Positions 1-11,973 of a stretch of DNA of 64,000 nucleotides are shown here, piece after piece. Position 1 is the stretch's first letter. Every line of letters starts with the position of its first letter. Origin of the DNA: Asterella californica (lineage: Eukaryota > Streptophyta > Marchantiopsida > Marchantiales > Aytoniaceae). The DNA is taken from contig JAYKYS010000007.1 of the NCBI GenBank assembly GCA_036924285.1, positions 18,724,001 to 18,788,000 of the forward strand, given 5' to 3'. The position numbers were made by a program, and so were the translations under genes. The notes under the pieces were generated by a model. It did not search any database, was not told the DNA's origin, and saw nothing but the letters and a program-made list of their open reading frames with translations.

Positions 1-803
1 GTACAGCAGCATCATTCAGAAGCTTGGTAAGTATAGGAATGAGAGAATCACCTCCCCACTGTAGTAGCTCCGCAGAAAGTTCTTTTAGATCCTCAGATTT
101 TTCATTTGCAAGCCTACTGAGCTGATGTCGTACTTCGTCCATTGAAAATGTCTGCGGTAGTCCTTCACTTTGTGGCATACATGGTGCATGTGGAGAGAAG
201 TAAAGTTGCTATGTTCAAAGGTGCAAAATAGCAGATTGCGATATAACATGCAGATCTACTTTCTCCACCAACTCGAATCCAATGATATTGTCCACCCACA
301 TCCTGAAGAACCACTTCAACAAGCTGATGCAAATAAGATCTGACGTAAGTTGCAATACCTCCAAAACCACGTCCTTTATGTTGCTTGCGCTTGTTTCAAG
401 TAGAGCCGATCAAAGTAAAACCATCCAACTCATGTACATTCTTTCCTTCATGTTCCCATGTCTCCACCAAGTTGATGATATCAGCCTTGTTCCAAATTGG
501 TAAAGCGCTTGTGTACTTTGACTTAGTAAGCCCATGAATGTTCCACATCATAACTCTAAGGGTCGAAAATTGCTATTTAGAAGCATCTCGTCTCCTTTGT
601 GTGACAACAGCACGGCCATCTCTTAAGAAAGCAATGAATCCTCCTTGTTGAGCCTCTTTTACCTTCACAAGCTCCTTCCGCTTGGCTTCAGCTTGTAGCG
701 GTGTGAGATCAAGATCCAACCAGATCTGCCTCCCCTTCAAGACAATGAGGTCTAGAAAAGAAGATTCAAGTAGAAAGGAAAAATTCAAACCTTTAGCATG
801 CAC
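1..803 (-). pseudogene. LINE relic: ORF1 tail, endonuclease N-terminus and RT fragment
   Basis: Read on the minus strand, three pieces follow one another in the order expected of a non-LTR retrotransposon. Positions 803-573 encode a basic tail with 'LDLDLTPLQAEAKRKELVK' and 'QRRR', like the region just before the endonuclease in some plant LINEs. From about 560 to 220 the reading 'MWNIHGLTKSKY', 'ADIINLVETWE' and 'GGIATYVRS' resembles an APE-type endonuclease, with one in-frame stop after 'LIGST'. From 180 to 1 the reading 'MDEVRHQLSRLANEKSEDL' and 'AELLQWGGDSLIPILTKLL' resembles the start of a reverse transcriptase domain. The middle of the endonuclease is missing, and the window edge cuts the RT. 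Assignment rests on motif resemblance. It is a different lineage from the full LINE at 7.4-14.3 kb. Confidence 0.6.
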
Positions 804-3800
804 AAGTAAGAGGAGTACCGCTCATGTCTTTGCTCCAGAGCACTGATTTTTTTAAGTCAATAGCGGAAGTATGTTTTGAGTGGATAACCGATTGTCTCCG
901 TGTATGGAAATAATTGAGCACAAAACAATACCTGCTCTACGTGTTACTGCCTCGAATAACACAACAAGGATTCGAAAGTCTTGAAATTGATTATCATGAT
1001 ATACAGTTCTGGTAGACATGACTAAGGGTTAGCATGTTTTATGGAACAAATATGTTACACATTCTGTTAGACCAACATGTCACATCGAAAATTTGTAACT
1101 CAATGTTTATGATGATACCTTGACATGAAATCAATAAAAGCACAATATTTTGCAAGTCCAGCATTCTGACTCTCATTCTCACAATCCTTTGATGTTTAGT
1201 GAAATTCTTTTGCATATCATGGCTTTCTCTGCATAGCTGATAAGGATCAGTTTTATCTTGAGATTTATTCTGTTCGTGTACACTATTCGCAAGTTGAAGA
1301 AAATTATTTCTCTGGATTACATTCTTACACGACCATTTAATTGTCAAGCATTGGAGTAAATGAAATCTATTTTTTGCAATTCTCACATTCTCATCCATGC
1401 GTTCTTAATATGTGAGGATCGCAAAACTATCATATGGTTGCACAAGATGGGTCAAGTTCTCAAAAAACTTCGGTTGTAAAGTGTGGCTTCGAACAAGTGC
1501 AGCTTTCATTTCATGTGTTGTGTATGTCCAGGTTGGTTGTCGATCCATTGTATCAACTCGATCCACTATCGAGTTGGAGAAAGATATACAAAAGAATATT
1601 GATGAGATCCACTTCGCTTGTCAACATGGACAATGATCGAACCTTCAGATTTTGAGGTGATAAAGAGATCAAGTATACAGATATGTGTCTAGAGGAGGAG
1701 GCATAAGGATAGGTCGTGAAAGTGATTTACGAAAAGTTTGAAAGATCACCACTCAGTTTTTTATCTTTCGAAACGACGAGAGTGATTATCTAATAAAAGA
1801 TATTTTGGATAATATCATTTGGGTGTGTTACCAAACCATCAAAAATTCTTTTATGACTTCCGCTTGCATGGCTCAATATATGATGAACAGAGAGCTTATT
1901 GATCAGACAGTTCTCGAGTCATATGATACAAACATGTCGGATGAACAATACTATATTTCCTTTTGGGAACAATTATATCCAACGCTTGGTAATTTTTCTA
2001 TCAAGTGTATTTTGCGACCACTGTCGTATATGTGACTCACATAAGTTATCTCTCACATAGTTCACCAAGAATGACTTCTTTGTTCTCCCACATCTTCTCG
2101 CTTCCATGAAGTTAACGACTGAAGAAGAACAAAAGATCATAGTTTTGAATGACTTTGGTCATATATCCACACTGTTTTTCTTCTTCCACCATCCAGCAGA
2201 TTACTGTAACACATTACAAAAACGTTGAGACTTGCTGTAAATTCTGTTTTCGTGAGGAAAGTGGAACTTTGCTTGAAATACGTGATAGTGAATCTGGATT
2301 TGCATCTCCAATCAGATCACCAAGAAGGAATTCTGTACAAGCTCGTGCAAAACAGTTGAGGATAGACAATCCTGAAGTCATCGCAAGCTCATACAAAATA
2401 TTACAAATTAACAAAGTGGCTAATATAACATTCCTATTGTTTTATCCTTTCATCAACCTATTAGGTCAAGATTTTCATGACCTAATACGTTTCTTGATTC
2501 ATTCAAGATACATTTTTGATTCATTCATGTGATGATGCTTATTGTGATGCAACTCATCCAGGCGATGAAAAGTTCATCGAGTGAGAAACCAAGTCCAGCC
2601 AAGCAAGAAAAGATACCAGGAAAAATACCAAGAAAAGATAGGGTACCGAATATGGAGATATGATATGATATACGATAGAGTATCGGATATCAAAGGGTTT
2701 ATGAGAAAGAACGTACCAAACATATATATTAGATATCTAAAATGAACAAAACATATATTAAGAAAAGATACCGGGATAAGCTATACAATATCAACAAATA
2801 TACCAAAAACAAATTGTTGAGAAAAGACATCAGAGACTAAAAGAGATGAAAAACAAGAATATCAGAAATATATCCAATACCATATGTATATGCATTGCGA
2901 GATCTCAGAGAACCATGTTCATCTTAGTATGTTGAAACACACAAAAAAACAGAGTTGCGGGAGAAAAGCTATCCAAATGCACTTTGATAAGAATTTCAAA
3001 GGCAAGAAGTGTTTAGAAAATTATAACAAGTTTGGAATGGAGTTTTGGAAACTTGGAAACATCAACATCTACATTGTTGTGAGTAGCATACTTTAGAGAA
3101 CTGAAGTATGAGAAACAAATATGTATGAAAATAACTATGTAGTTTATGTCAATAAAAGGAGATGAAATAGCACATCTTGACTACCTTATAAGCTTTAGAA
3201 AGTCTTTCCTAACAGTTGTGAGATAGGACGCCATGGGTAGCTGAGAAAATATGTAATGGAGGGGTCTCTGTCTCAAACTCCTCCAAGATCACAATAGACT
3301 TTGGCAAAATATGCTAAGATTTTCAGGGGACTACGTCGAGCACCAAGTTATCTACGGACTGAAAGTAGATGCTCTTTAAACATATCGTGAATGTAGAATA
3401 TCTCCCCTTATCCCAACACCAGTGCAGTCACTTAATGTGGATCTTAGAGATAGGTTACCGTCGGAGTTCTGAAATGGATCTTATGTTTGTTAAACAGACA
3501 TGCAAGTAAAATACTTTTTATTTATCCAAAGAGGAAATTTTTTTAAAAGTATATTTTTTAGGAAATTTTTTGGAAATTTTAAAATAAAAAACTATTTTTA
3601 AAAATTCAGAAGATTTATTTTGGTTAAAAATATCTTTTTTTACATAGTAAAAATAATAGGATATTTTATTTATGACTTGAATCACATGTGGTTTGGGATA
3701 AATAGATCGAAGTGAACTCCTTGAGCTAACTCCCTTTCGAGATGAGGGGTAATTAGCACGAATTATAGTGTTGGCATCTTTAAGTCCAAGGGTAACAAGA

Positions 3801-4624
3801 TGACATCGAAAATATAATATGAAGTCGATATCAAAATCATGTTGTGTTACAGTACGAGTTAAATTTTTTTTTCTATTTATTATGATACGTACTTAGATGA
3901 TACATGTTAACTTTTTCTTGGGATTTAGTATCCGGTGTCATTTTTTTATTAGCACCATCCTTCATACCTTGGACTGATAAGATCAGATGGAGACACCGAG
4001 GAGAGGTAGAAGAGACTAGATAGAGGAACGAGCAAAACTTTTTGTGATAGAAAATCAGAAATTTTTTGGTGAAAACGTGAATATTTCACAAGAACAGTTT
4101 TCTTTCTGAAGTTTTGAGTTCATGAAGTACATAAGATTTAGAGATAGAGTGATGTGAGATTGAAGAGCTGTGTGTGTTGCTGACTTTGTGATCGAAGACT
4201 TATGGAGATTTTGTCAGCTCCGTGTGTACTATTCTCGCTGTTCTTGAAAGTTGTATTGCAACCAGAAAATTTTGCCCTTCCCATGAAGACTCTCAACTCG
4301 ACATCGTTGTGTTACTATCGCACATCTTAGTTTAATAAGTGGTAATTATTTACAATGAGTATATTTGGTAGTGACAAGGAAAACTTGTAGTTCTCCATTC
4401 ATTCGATCGTGAAATGAAAGAATTTCAGTAATAACTCATGAAGGAACAACAATTATAACCGTATTTAGAAACTCACAGTAATTACGCTGATGGGTGTAAA
4501 AGTCTGAAAACTAAAAGCACTTTGCATTATTATCATACATGCGATCATTCAGTTGTTTGGCTTGACTAAGTTTGCGTTTTGCTCGTATTTGTAATTTTGG
4601 GACAGAGGAGGGGTCCGAAATTAA

Positions 4625-4684
4625 GTTCTCCTGCCGACATAGAATCATAGCATTGCTGGGACTTGACCATTTCGGCAGGAGAAC
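4625..4684. repeat. Inverted repeat, 12-bp perfect arms
   Basis: GTTCTCCTGCCG at 4625-4636 is the exact reverse complement of CGGCAGGAGAAC at 4673-4684, with 36 bp between. It could fold as a hairpin or be a footprint of a small transposon. No gene lies beside it. Confidence 0.7.
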
Positions 4685-5070
4685 AGGCAAAAGCATTTCA
4701 TATTGCAACTGTAGCTTCGTATCCGTCTGACTGCTGTTTTAGCTGCCAGTGGATCGATGTTTTCGCTGGTTTCTACTGCTGGATCAGCAGAAACAGAAGC
4801 TGCATCAGAGATTTAATTTGGGCCTCAATTCTGGGACGGTGTGTATGTTAGATCCCAGTGCGTGCAAGAGCTCGATGACAGATTAGCAACAGAATCCTAT
4901 CAAGACATATCAAAGTCCTCGACATATAACAAAGAAGGTGGACGTGAGGGACTGGCGTAACCAGCAGCAGAGGTTGATAGAGTGGATGTCGATGTACCGA
5001 GCATTTGAAGCTCTTTCTGATTAGTGGAATGCCATTTATATTTCAGCGTGCATGGGAGCTGAACGGTCTG

Positions 5071-5810
5071 TACAGACATATATAGTCATGATTGCAATCT
5101 GTATCTAGGTGCTTGTCTCTTCTGGCAACTTTTATGATGCTAACAATAATTATATTCTTCTTTACGTGGTATTAACGGAATCTATACTCCGTTGGGGGAT
5201 CCCATGAGTTCTAATTGGAGCCCACGTGGCAGTCGTGAAGCCATTCCACTAGTTTGGCTGCGTGCCTCGATAACGTTGCTTTGCTAGCTTTCTTTCTCTT
5301 ACCTACCACGTTCACTTACCTACTACGTTGATGCGTTTAAGAAAGAAGGAGAAGCTCTTCTTTCCCTTATCCCCTTAAACTCTGCTGTGAGTTTCGATAA
5401 AGCGATTCAGAATGATCAAACTTTTCCCTTAAATTATCTTAACGACAATATGGTTTTATTGTGCAAACAAGTATACTTTAACAGACGTTTTTCTTAATAA
5501 ATACATTGTATATTTTCTTAAGGAAAACCTTAATATTTCTGTACAGACATAATCATGATAGTAATGGGTATGAAAAGTTAAATAAAAGAAATAAGTCTGA
5601 AAGAAGCGTGCAGGTTCTCTCTAGCAACTTTATGAAGCTGTTTTGGCGTTTTATCTTGCGGACTGTAGTTATACTATTCTCTAGCGTGGTAGTATCGGAA
5701 TCTCTACTCCATTGAGACTCAATCAGTGGGAATCCAGGTTCGTTTTCTGGGAACAGGTCCGTCCTTTTGACTGCGTGCCTCAAGCAGTTTGCTTTCCTAG
5801 CCACGTAAAA
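5071..5810. repeat. Diverged direct duplication
   Basis: The segments 5071-5300 and 5541-5810 share a common order of words: GTACAGACATA, an 'ATCATGAT'-like stretch, 'GGCAACTTTATGA'-like, 'GTGGTA..A.CGGAATCT.TACTCC', then 'TGACTGCGTGCCTC' or 'TGGCTGCGTGCCTC'. Similarity is clear by eye but gapped, so the duplication is old. No coding capacity is seen. Confidence 0.5.
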
Positions 5811-7422
5811 CTGCTGAGTTTTGAAACCACGTGCTCCAGAATGAAACGCGAGGATTTCTTGTCATCTACGACGAAGAAGAGTGGCGGGTCAAAGGTGCAA
5901 CAACTGAAAGTCAAAGTCTACCGTTGTTTGCTAGTCTAGTTTTTTGGTTCCTTTTTTGATTAGGTGAAAAGGTGATGATACGCCTATGAAATCTTTGTTA
6001 TCACAACGGACAACACGGGAGCCAGTAGACCGTGGAACCCACTCATACGTGAGAGGCCTTTCACTGTTGCAGAAATTTGGTTCATCACACCCACAATAGG
6101 TTCGTTTAGGTTCGTTCAGCTTGTTCACACCCCTGCTAAGTATGGATTTCTTCATCATATCTATGATTGGTTAACGGAAGTAAAACCAATCACTTTGTTT
6201 TTTCATTTTTCATTTCACTATTTTTTTTTACTGTGACTAAATATTTCTGTCATCAAAATCGTCTAATAATGAAATAGACGTAAGATTATACATGCTCAAA
6301 AAGCTAATCTGTGCAGTCCGAAATATCACTAACGTAACAATCTATAGCCAATCATGGACGTGATAAAGCCATACATCTTGAAGAGGAGTGTGATCAAGCT
6401 CAAAGAACCTAGATCAAACAAATTTCTGTTCACAGTTGTAAGTTACTTCGCTTTACCTGTAGTTAAGAGTTAACTCATTTCATATTCTGTACAATCGAGA
6501 GTAAAGTCGTAGGCATTTTGAAGGCACTCGTAGCATTTTTCAGACTCTTCTAATCATAATAGAACCATAGTTAGTTCAGAGAGAGAGTTTGAATTGTCAC
6601 TCAACTCTCCTATCTCGAGTAGAAAAAGTCTTGGCGAGTCACAGTCTCAAGTCATCTGTTACTGCACAGAAACCTTGACTGCGTCTCCCTCTGCAACCAA
6701 AGGTAAAATCTACACAATGATTACAATTTAGAAACGGAAAAAAAATATGTTTTCACTTTGCAATATCACAGTCGAACCTAAAATCCAATATGATTGGCCC
6801 ACAAGTCTAACTTTCCCATACAAAGTAGAATAGAGGGTCTAGCAAGCACCTGTTTGTTGCACCAAGAGACGAATGTCTAACCGACAGGAGCCTCGCTCTC
6901 GCCTCAAAGTGGAGACATGCGTAGCACAGAGCTTGTAGACGTGCAACAATGGTCCGCATGGTTCAAGTCTTTTTGTTAACTTCTTTTTCCTGTGAATAGA
7001 GTACTAACAAAAAGAGCTTCAGAAATTAGCTTCAATATGTTGGAAACGGTTGACTGTATAATAAAATATTCAGTGTTTGACAAAAATGCGTAAATGAGAC
7101 ACCGAGTTGCGACCACAAAACCGACATTCTTCTTCAACGGAAGTCCAGAAGTCGAGATATAATCTTCAGTTTCGAAAGAGTGTTAACAACCTGCGTGAAT
7201 AACAAGTGACCGGGAGAACTCACCGGCACTTTGTAAGGTATGAAACCCGAGTGGTCACTCAGTGATGCATCGGCGAGTGGGACCAGTTAGTAATTGACTC
7301 GAGCCCCTGCGTCATCATCTGGACTTAGCCGAGCATCCGATGATAACGATTATCACGTTGTAAGTCGATTTGACGTTCTTGTAACTATAGTCACTGTACA
7401 TCTGAAAGCACTTGACAATGTA

Positions 7423-7438
7423 AGTCATAATAATAACT
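7423..7438. repeat. Target-site duplication of the LINE, 3'-side copy
   Basis: The 16 bases AGTCATAATAATAACT directly abut the poly(A) end of the LINE and are repeated exactly at 14302-14317 beyond its 5' end. A perfect 16-bp duplication is the classical signature of target-primed reverse transcription. Confidence 0.93.
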
Positions 7439-7449
7439 TTTTTTTTTTT

Positions 7450-8157
7450 AAGAACCGAACGGCGCCGGAAGACGTTTATTAACCGAGGAGAGCAAGAGGC
7501 ATCCACCTCTCTCCCCTCGTGACTCAGCCCACTAGGCTGTTTGGAACAAGTATTACCAGACCTGGTGGCCTTATCCCTCGCGGTGTCCTTACTGCTATAC
7601 TCTTTTCTGTCCTGTCTACCTTTCTCAACGTTGCTATCGCTACCCTGGTTATCATCAATATTCTCGATGTCAAGACTCCTGACCCTGTTCCTACTGCCTT
7701 CTCTGTTCGCCACGCGTCTCTTGCCACCCTGGTCTTGCTTCCTGAAACCAACCTTTCTCTCGTCCGTTCTGTTTCTGAGCGTTTGGTTCCTCATCTCGGT
7801 ATCCTCCTCCTTCTTGCCCTCGATCTTGCGGGAGTCCGTGGCCGTGGAATTGGCATGACCTCTGTTGGGATTTCTGCTCCGCTTGCACGTATCATGACGA
7901 TCCTCAACCCTCTCCTGCTCTCTATCGCGGCCGGTATCGCTGGTTTTATGCTCAGTCTCCTTTGTCACCTTGGTTCGTCTTTGACGATGAAATTGCCCGA
8001 TTTGAGAGTGTCTTTCCCAATTGACGGTGATCTTCATCTTTTTCCTCTTGGGAATCCTTCCTATCTCGTCAGTTTTGTTTTTAGTTCTCATCGTTGATGT
8101 CTTGCTGATGGTCGTTGCCTTGGACGCTCGCCCTGCTGATCTGTTGGCCGGAGGCAT
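7450..8157 (-). CDS. Arg/Lys-rich open frame at the LINE 3' end
   Basis: A minus-strand frame starts at ATG 8157, overlaps the end of ORF2 by 77 bp in another phase, and stays open for about 235 codons until it enters the poly(A) tract, where it reads Lys-Lys-Lys-Lys and continues into flanking DNA to 7315. The product is extremely hydrophilic, rich in Arg, Lys, Glu, Asp, Gln and Ser, with no domain I recognise. It may be a frameshifted C-terminal extension of ORF2, a separate accessory frame, or a stop-poor purine-rich 3' untranslated region. Lack of a natural stop before the poly(A) argues against an independent gene. Confidence 0.3.
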
Positions 8158-11100
8158 TGGTGCTCTTCTGATGCAGGTCGCTCTCGATGCGTTGCCTGGC
8201 TCTCATCGGCTCTTCTCTCCTCATTTGACTGTGCTCCATCGGCCGTCCATTTTCCATCTGTTGCTGGAAGTAAGGCGCTTTAATCCTATTGCGTAGGTTA
8301 TTCAGATTCTTCATGATCTGCTCCTCAGCTTTCATCCTTTCCGCGCTTTGGGCACTTCCTTTGGTAAGAGCTCTGACCTTCCTCTCAATGTTTACGATGG
8401 TGACTGTCATCGGTATGTCCCTCTCTTTCTCTTTGAACATTCTGTCGTTGCGCTCGATCCAGATCTGCATTAACATTTCCATCATGCCGTTCTGCTTTAT
8501 TATGTTCCTTCCTCTGTTTGCTTCGTCGATGGCTTCCAGTAGAGTTCCCGGCATTGTGATGCCCTGTTGTGTCCCATGCGTTATCTTGAACCAATGTTGC
8601 CACTTCCTTTGAGCTCTTTGACATTCCCAGAAGCAATGTAGGAAGGTTTCTTCTTCCCTGTTACACCGTAGGCATAATCCACTTCCTTTTTGCATTCTCG
8701 CCATTCTCTGTCCTGTCGGGAATCCTTGTTGCATAATTCTCCATAACCACATTTTGTCTCTCGTGGGGATGAGCGCGGTTCAAATTTTCCTCCACCTCTT
8801 TCTCCATACTTTGGCCGAGTCTTCCCTGTTCCACTTCTTGTTAAATCTGCTATGGTGCGTGTCTTCCTTTTCCAGCATTTGTCTCCACTCTTGAGTAGTT
8901 ACGTCCCATCCATCTGTTTTCTTGTTTTGCTTTACCCTCCAATTCCAACCTTCCACCTCCTGTAAGGGTTTAGGGTTTAGGTTCCTAAACTCGATCATGC
9001 ATGCGGCCTCATCCAGTAGCGTGTCTTGCAACACCGTGGTGTTTCTACCGTATACTCTTCCGTTCACCTCTTGGTGTAACTTCCCCCTGAGTTCGCACCA
9101 TAGGTTGCGGAATGTGTTGTACATTCTCGCTCTGGCAACTTTCGGGGGAGTGGTCAGTAGCCATATCTCCTGGGCCGTCCAGTTTGATCTCTCCTTCCTC
9201 CATTTCCCTCGTTGCACATTTTCTTCTGTCAGTTTCTCCGCTACTTGTATCCAGTCTTCGTCCTCTCCTCTTAGGAGCCTCGCGCAGTGTTTAGCCTTAA
9301 AGACTTTTTGCTGTACCTCAAAGACGATGAGCCCTACTCCACCCTCTCGTCTTTTCCTTTTGAATTCGTCCCATGCAATCATTGGCACTTTACCTTGACC
9401 ATCTCTATTAGTTCCCCAGATGAACTTTCGGCACATAGCTTCCATTGCTTCTATCGTGGGTTTCCTAAAAGATAGACACGTCATTATATGTGTCGGTATT
9501 GAACGTACTACGTGTTTAGTTACCACTATCTTCCCAGCCATCGGGAGCATCCTGTATGTCCAATGCCTCAGCTTCCTTCCCATCTTTTCGAGAATATATT
9601 GAGCTTGTTCTGCTTCTGTGACCTGCCAACCTATTGGGTATCCTAAATATCTAACTACCTCCTTCTTCTGAGCCACATGACAGCCTGTTTGGGACATCCA
9701 TTCTGGAACATTTTCCATCGTCAGTGGAATGATGGTGGATTTTGCAACATTCAGCTTGGCTCCTGATATCTTTTCGTATTCTCCGATTACTTTCTGGAGG
9801 TTACAAAAATTTCTCATGGTTCCTTCTAGGCTTATCCCTGTGTCGTCTGCGAACAGTTGGTGCAGTAGTGTCCTGTCTCTTTTTGGGGTTAATGGGATTC
9901 CTTTTAGTTCTCCTATTCTCTCAGCTTCATCCAACATGCACATGAGTGGCTGTGTAGCTAGAGCGAACAGTAGTGGGACCAAGGGACATCCTTGCCTTAC
10001 CCCCCTCTGCAGATCTATGTCGTCGGTGAATCGGCCGTTCACATGAACCTTGGAAGTGACCCCTTCCACCAGCCCTTTAGTTAGCATAATAAATCTGTCA
10101 TCTATATCCATGCTTTCCATCGTTTCCCATAGGTACCTGTGGCTAACTCGGTCGTACGTCTTTTCAAAATTGAGCTTTACAAACATTGACGGGCACTCCT
10201 TCCTTTCAGCCCATTCTCTTCCTAAGCTGAAGGCTAACAGATTATCTGCAATGTGCCTACCTCTGATGAATCCTTTCTGTCTTCTATCAACTAGTTTAGG
10301 AGTTATTTCTCTGAGTCTGTTAGCTAGGAGCTTACTTATTATCTTGTACGATGTGCAGAGCATCGATAGTGACCTCCAGTTCTTCATCGCTTCCAAGTCG
10401 CCTTCTTTGGGGAGCAGTTTTATTACACCTTGAGTCATCTTCCACGTCATCCTCTTTTCCTCCCAGTACTTTCGAATTACTGCCATGAAATGGTCCTCTA
10501 TAACCGGCCACATCGCTTGTACAGTTTCATTCGTCATCTCGTCCAGCCCTGGTGTCTTCTCCTTTTCCAGATTTTCTACCACTCCTCTAACCTCCTCTGG
10601 GGTGGGCATTTTGATCAGGTATTCATTGTCTTCTCTGCTAACTTTCTTCTTCACCAGGTCAAGCGCCTTCTTTCGCTGTCCCCTTGCTTGCTCCGTTTCT
10701 TCGTCCTTGGTGAACAGCCGCTGGTAGTATTTGTGGATTTCCTTCATGATATCCGTTTCTTCTGTCAAGGTTTCTCCTTCTTCAGTATGCAGCACCGTGA
10801 TTGATTCCTTCATCCTTTTCGCCTTGTTATTGCGAAGAAAAATTTGGATGATGCTTCCCCCTCTCTTAACCACCTTAGTTTGCTTAGTCTCCTCCAGTAT
10901 TCCGCTTTCTCTCTTTCTAACTCTCCTATTTCCCTCTCCAACTCCTTCAATTCCTGATCTGGTATATTGCATCTGTTTTTTGCCACTCTTATTCTCTGGC
11001 TTTCCAATGCCTCCAGTCTCTCCATCCTCTTCTTTCTTTCTTTCCTTATCTCCATCTCTTCATTCCGCATGATCTCTTTCGTCTTCATCCACTTTAGTTC

Positions 11101-11973
11101 CCAGGCCAGTCTTGGATCGCTCGTTTGACCTCCTGTTTTACTCCACACTTCTTTGCTCTCCTTCAGTACTTTGTTGGACTTGAGGACTTCAGCTGAGACT
11201 TTGTAGTACGTGCTCTTCTTACCTTGTCCTTGATAGCTTTGACTCCATGTCATTAGTACCGGCAGGTGATCTGATAGTATCTGCTTCCCATCATGCATTG
11301 TTGTTGGTCTTCCCACTATCCATTCGCCCTTTTGTGATATGTATATCCTATCCAGTCTCGCTTGATCCAATCTCCTTCCCACCTGTTGCTGTCTGGTGAA
11401 AAAGAGACCCTTCTGCGATGATGAAATGGCCAAGCCATCTTCCAGATCCAAGTTGAATTTGAGCTGCTGCCACTTCCGTCTTTCAGTCCCATGCTGAACT
11501 GCTGTCCTTCCTACGCTATCCACCGGGGTTTCCACCGAGTTCCAATCTCCTCCTATTATCCAGCGTTCTTCCTCTGGTAACTTCCCTAACCAGTCCCATA
11601 GAAGTATTCGTCTCCCTCTGTCGTTCGGTCTATAGACCGATGCTATGTGAAAATCTCCTTCTTTTGTGCTTATCTTTGTCCATGCTACCGTTCCGTCCCC
11701 TTTCACACCTTCGTCTAGGAGTTTCCATCTATCGCTTATTACAAGTGCCGCTCCTGCCCGCCCTTCTGCTGTGTAGTCCACTATTATGTTTTCGCTTTTT
11801 GCTATTTGGTTCAAACAGAACATTGTCTTCTCCTCCTTTATCTTCAGTTCCTGCATCATTAGGACATCCGGTTGTCCTTCGCATCCGTTCCACCACTTTT
11901 TGATTCTCCTTATGCTGTTAGGGTGCCCTAGCCCCCTTACATTCCATGTCGCCACTCTAAGTTTTAGTCTCAT
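8081..11973 (-). pseudogene. LINE ORF2: endonuclease - reverse transcriptase - zinc region (inactivated)
   Basis: ORF2 starts at ATG 11973, overlapping the ORF1 stop as ATGA. The N-terminus is an APE-type endonuclease with 'ATWNVRGLGHPNS', 'MMQELKI', 'IGGDWNSVETP' and 'SDHLPV', so its catalytic positions look intact. The frame breaks at a run of four A (plus-strand T 10816-10819); a -1 shift there restores the reading. The RT follows (10810 to about 9000): 'LPKEGDLEAMKNWRSLSML', 'GFIRGRHIADNL', motif A 'VKLNFEKTYDRVS' and motif C 'LFADDTGIS'. Motif A normally has Asp where Asn stands here (codon 10169-10171), which should abolish polymerisation. A TGA at 8780-8782 interrupts before the 'LWRIMQQGFPTG' segment and the zinc region 'CLRCNREEETFLHCFWEC'. 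The frame ends at 8081. Intact, it would nick the target and copy the RNA there. Confidence 0.92.

Larger units (their letters stand above)
804..7422. other. Intergenic stretch without a recognised gene
   Basis: Open frames here are short and match no family I recognise, for example 2149-2532 (+), 127 codons. The stretch holds very AT-rich DNA at 3530-3660, several copies of an 'AAGAAAAGATACC'-like word near 2606-2775, a perfect 12-bp inverted repeat at 4625-4684, and two diverged copies of one segment at about 5071-5300 and 5541-5810. Confidence 0.5.

Noticed and set aside
7519..8097. 192-codon plus-strand open frame rich in Leu and Ser
   Set aside because: It is the antisense shadow of the purine-rich LINE 3' region; hydrophobic composition follows from the complement of Arg/Glu/Lys codons. 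Similar antisense frames at 8922-9398, 10050-10433 and 12187-12672 were dropped for the same reason.
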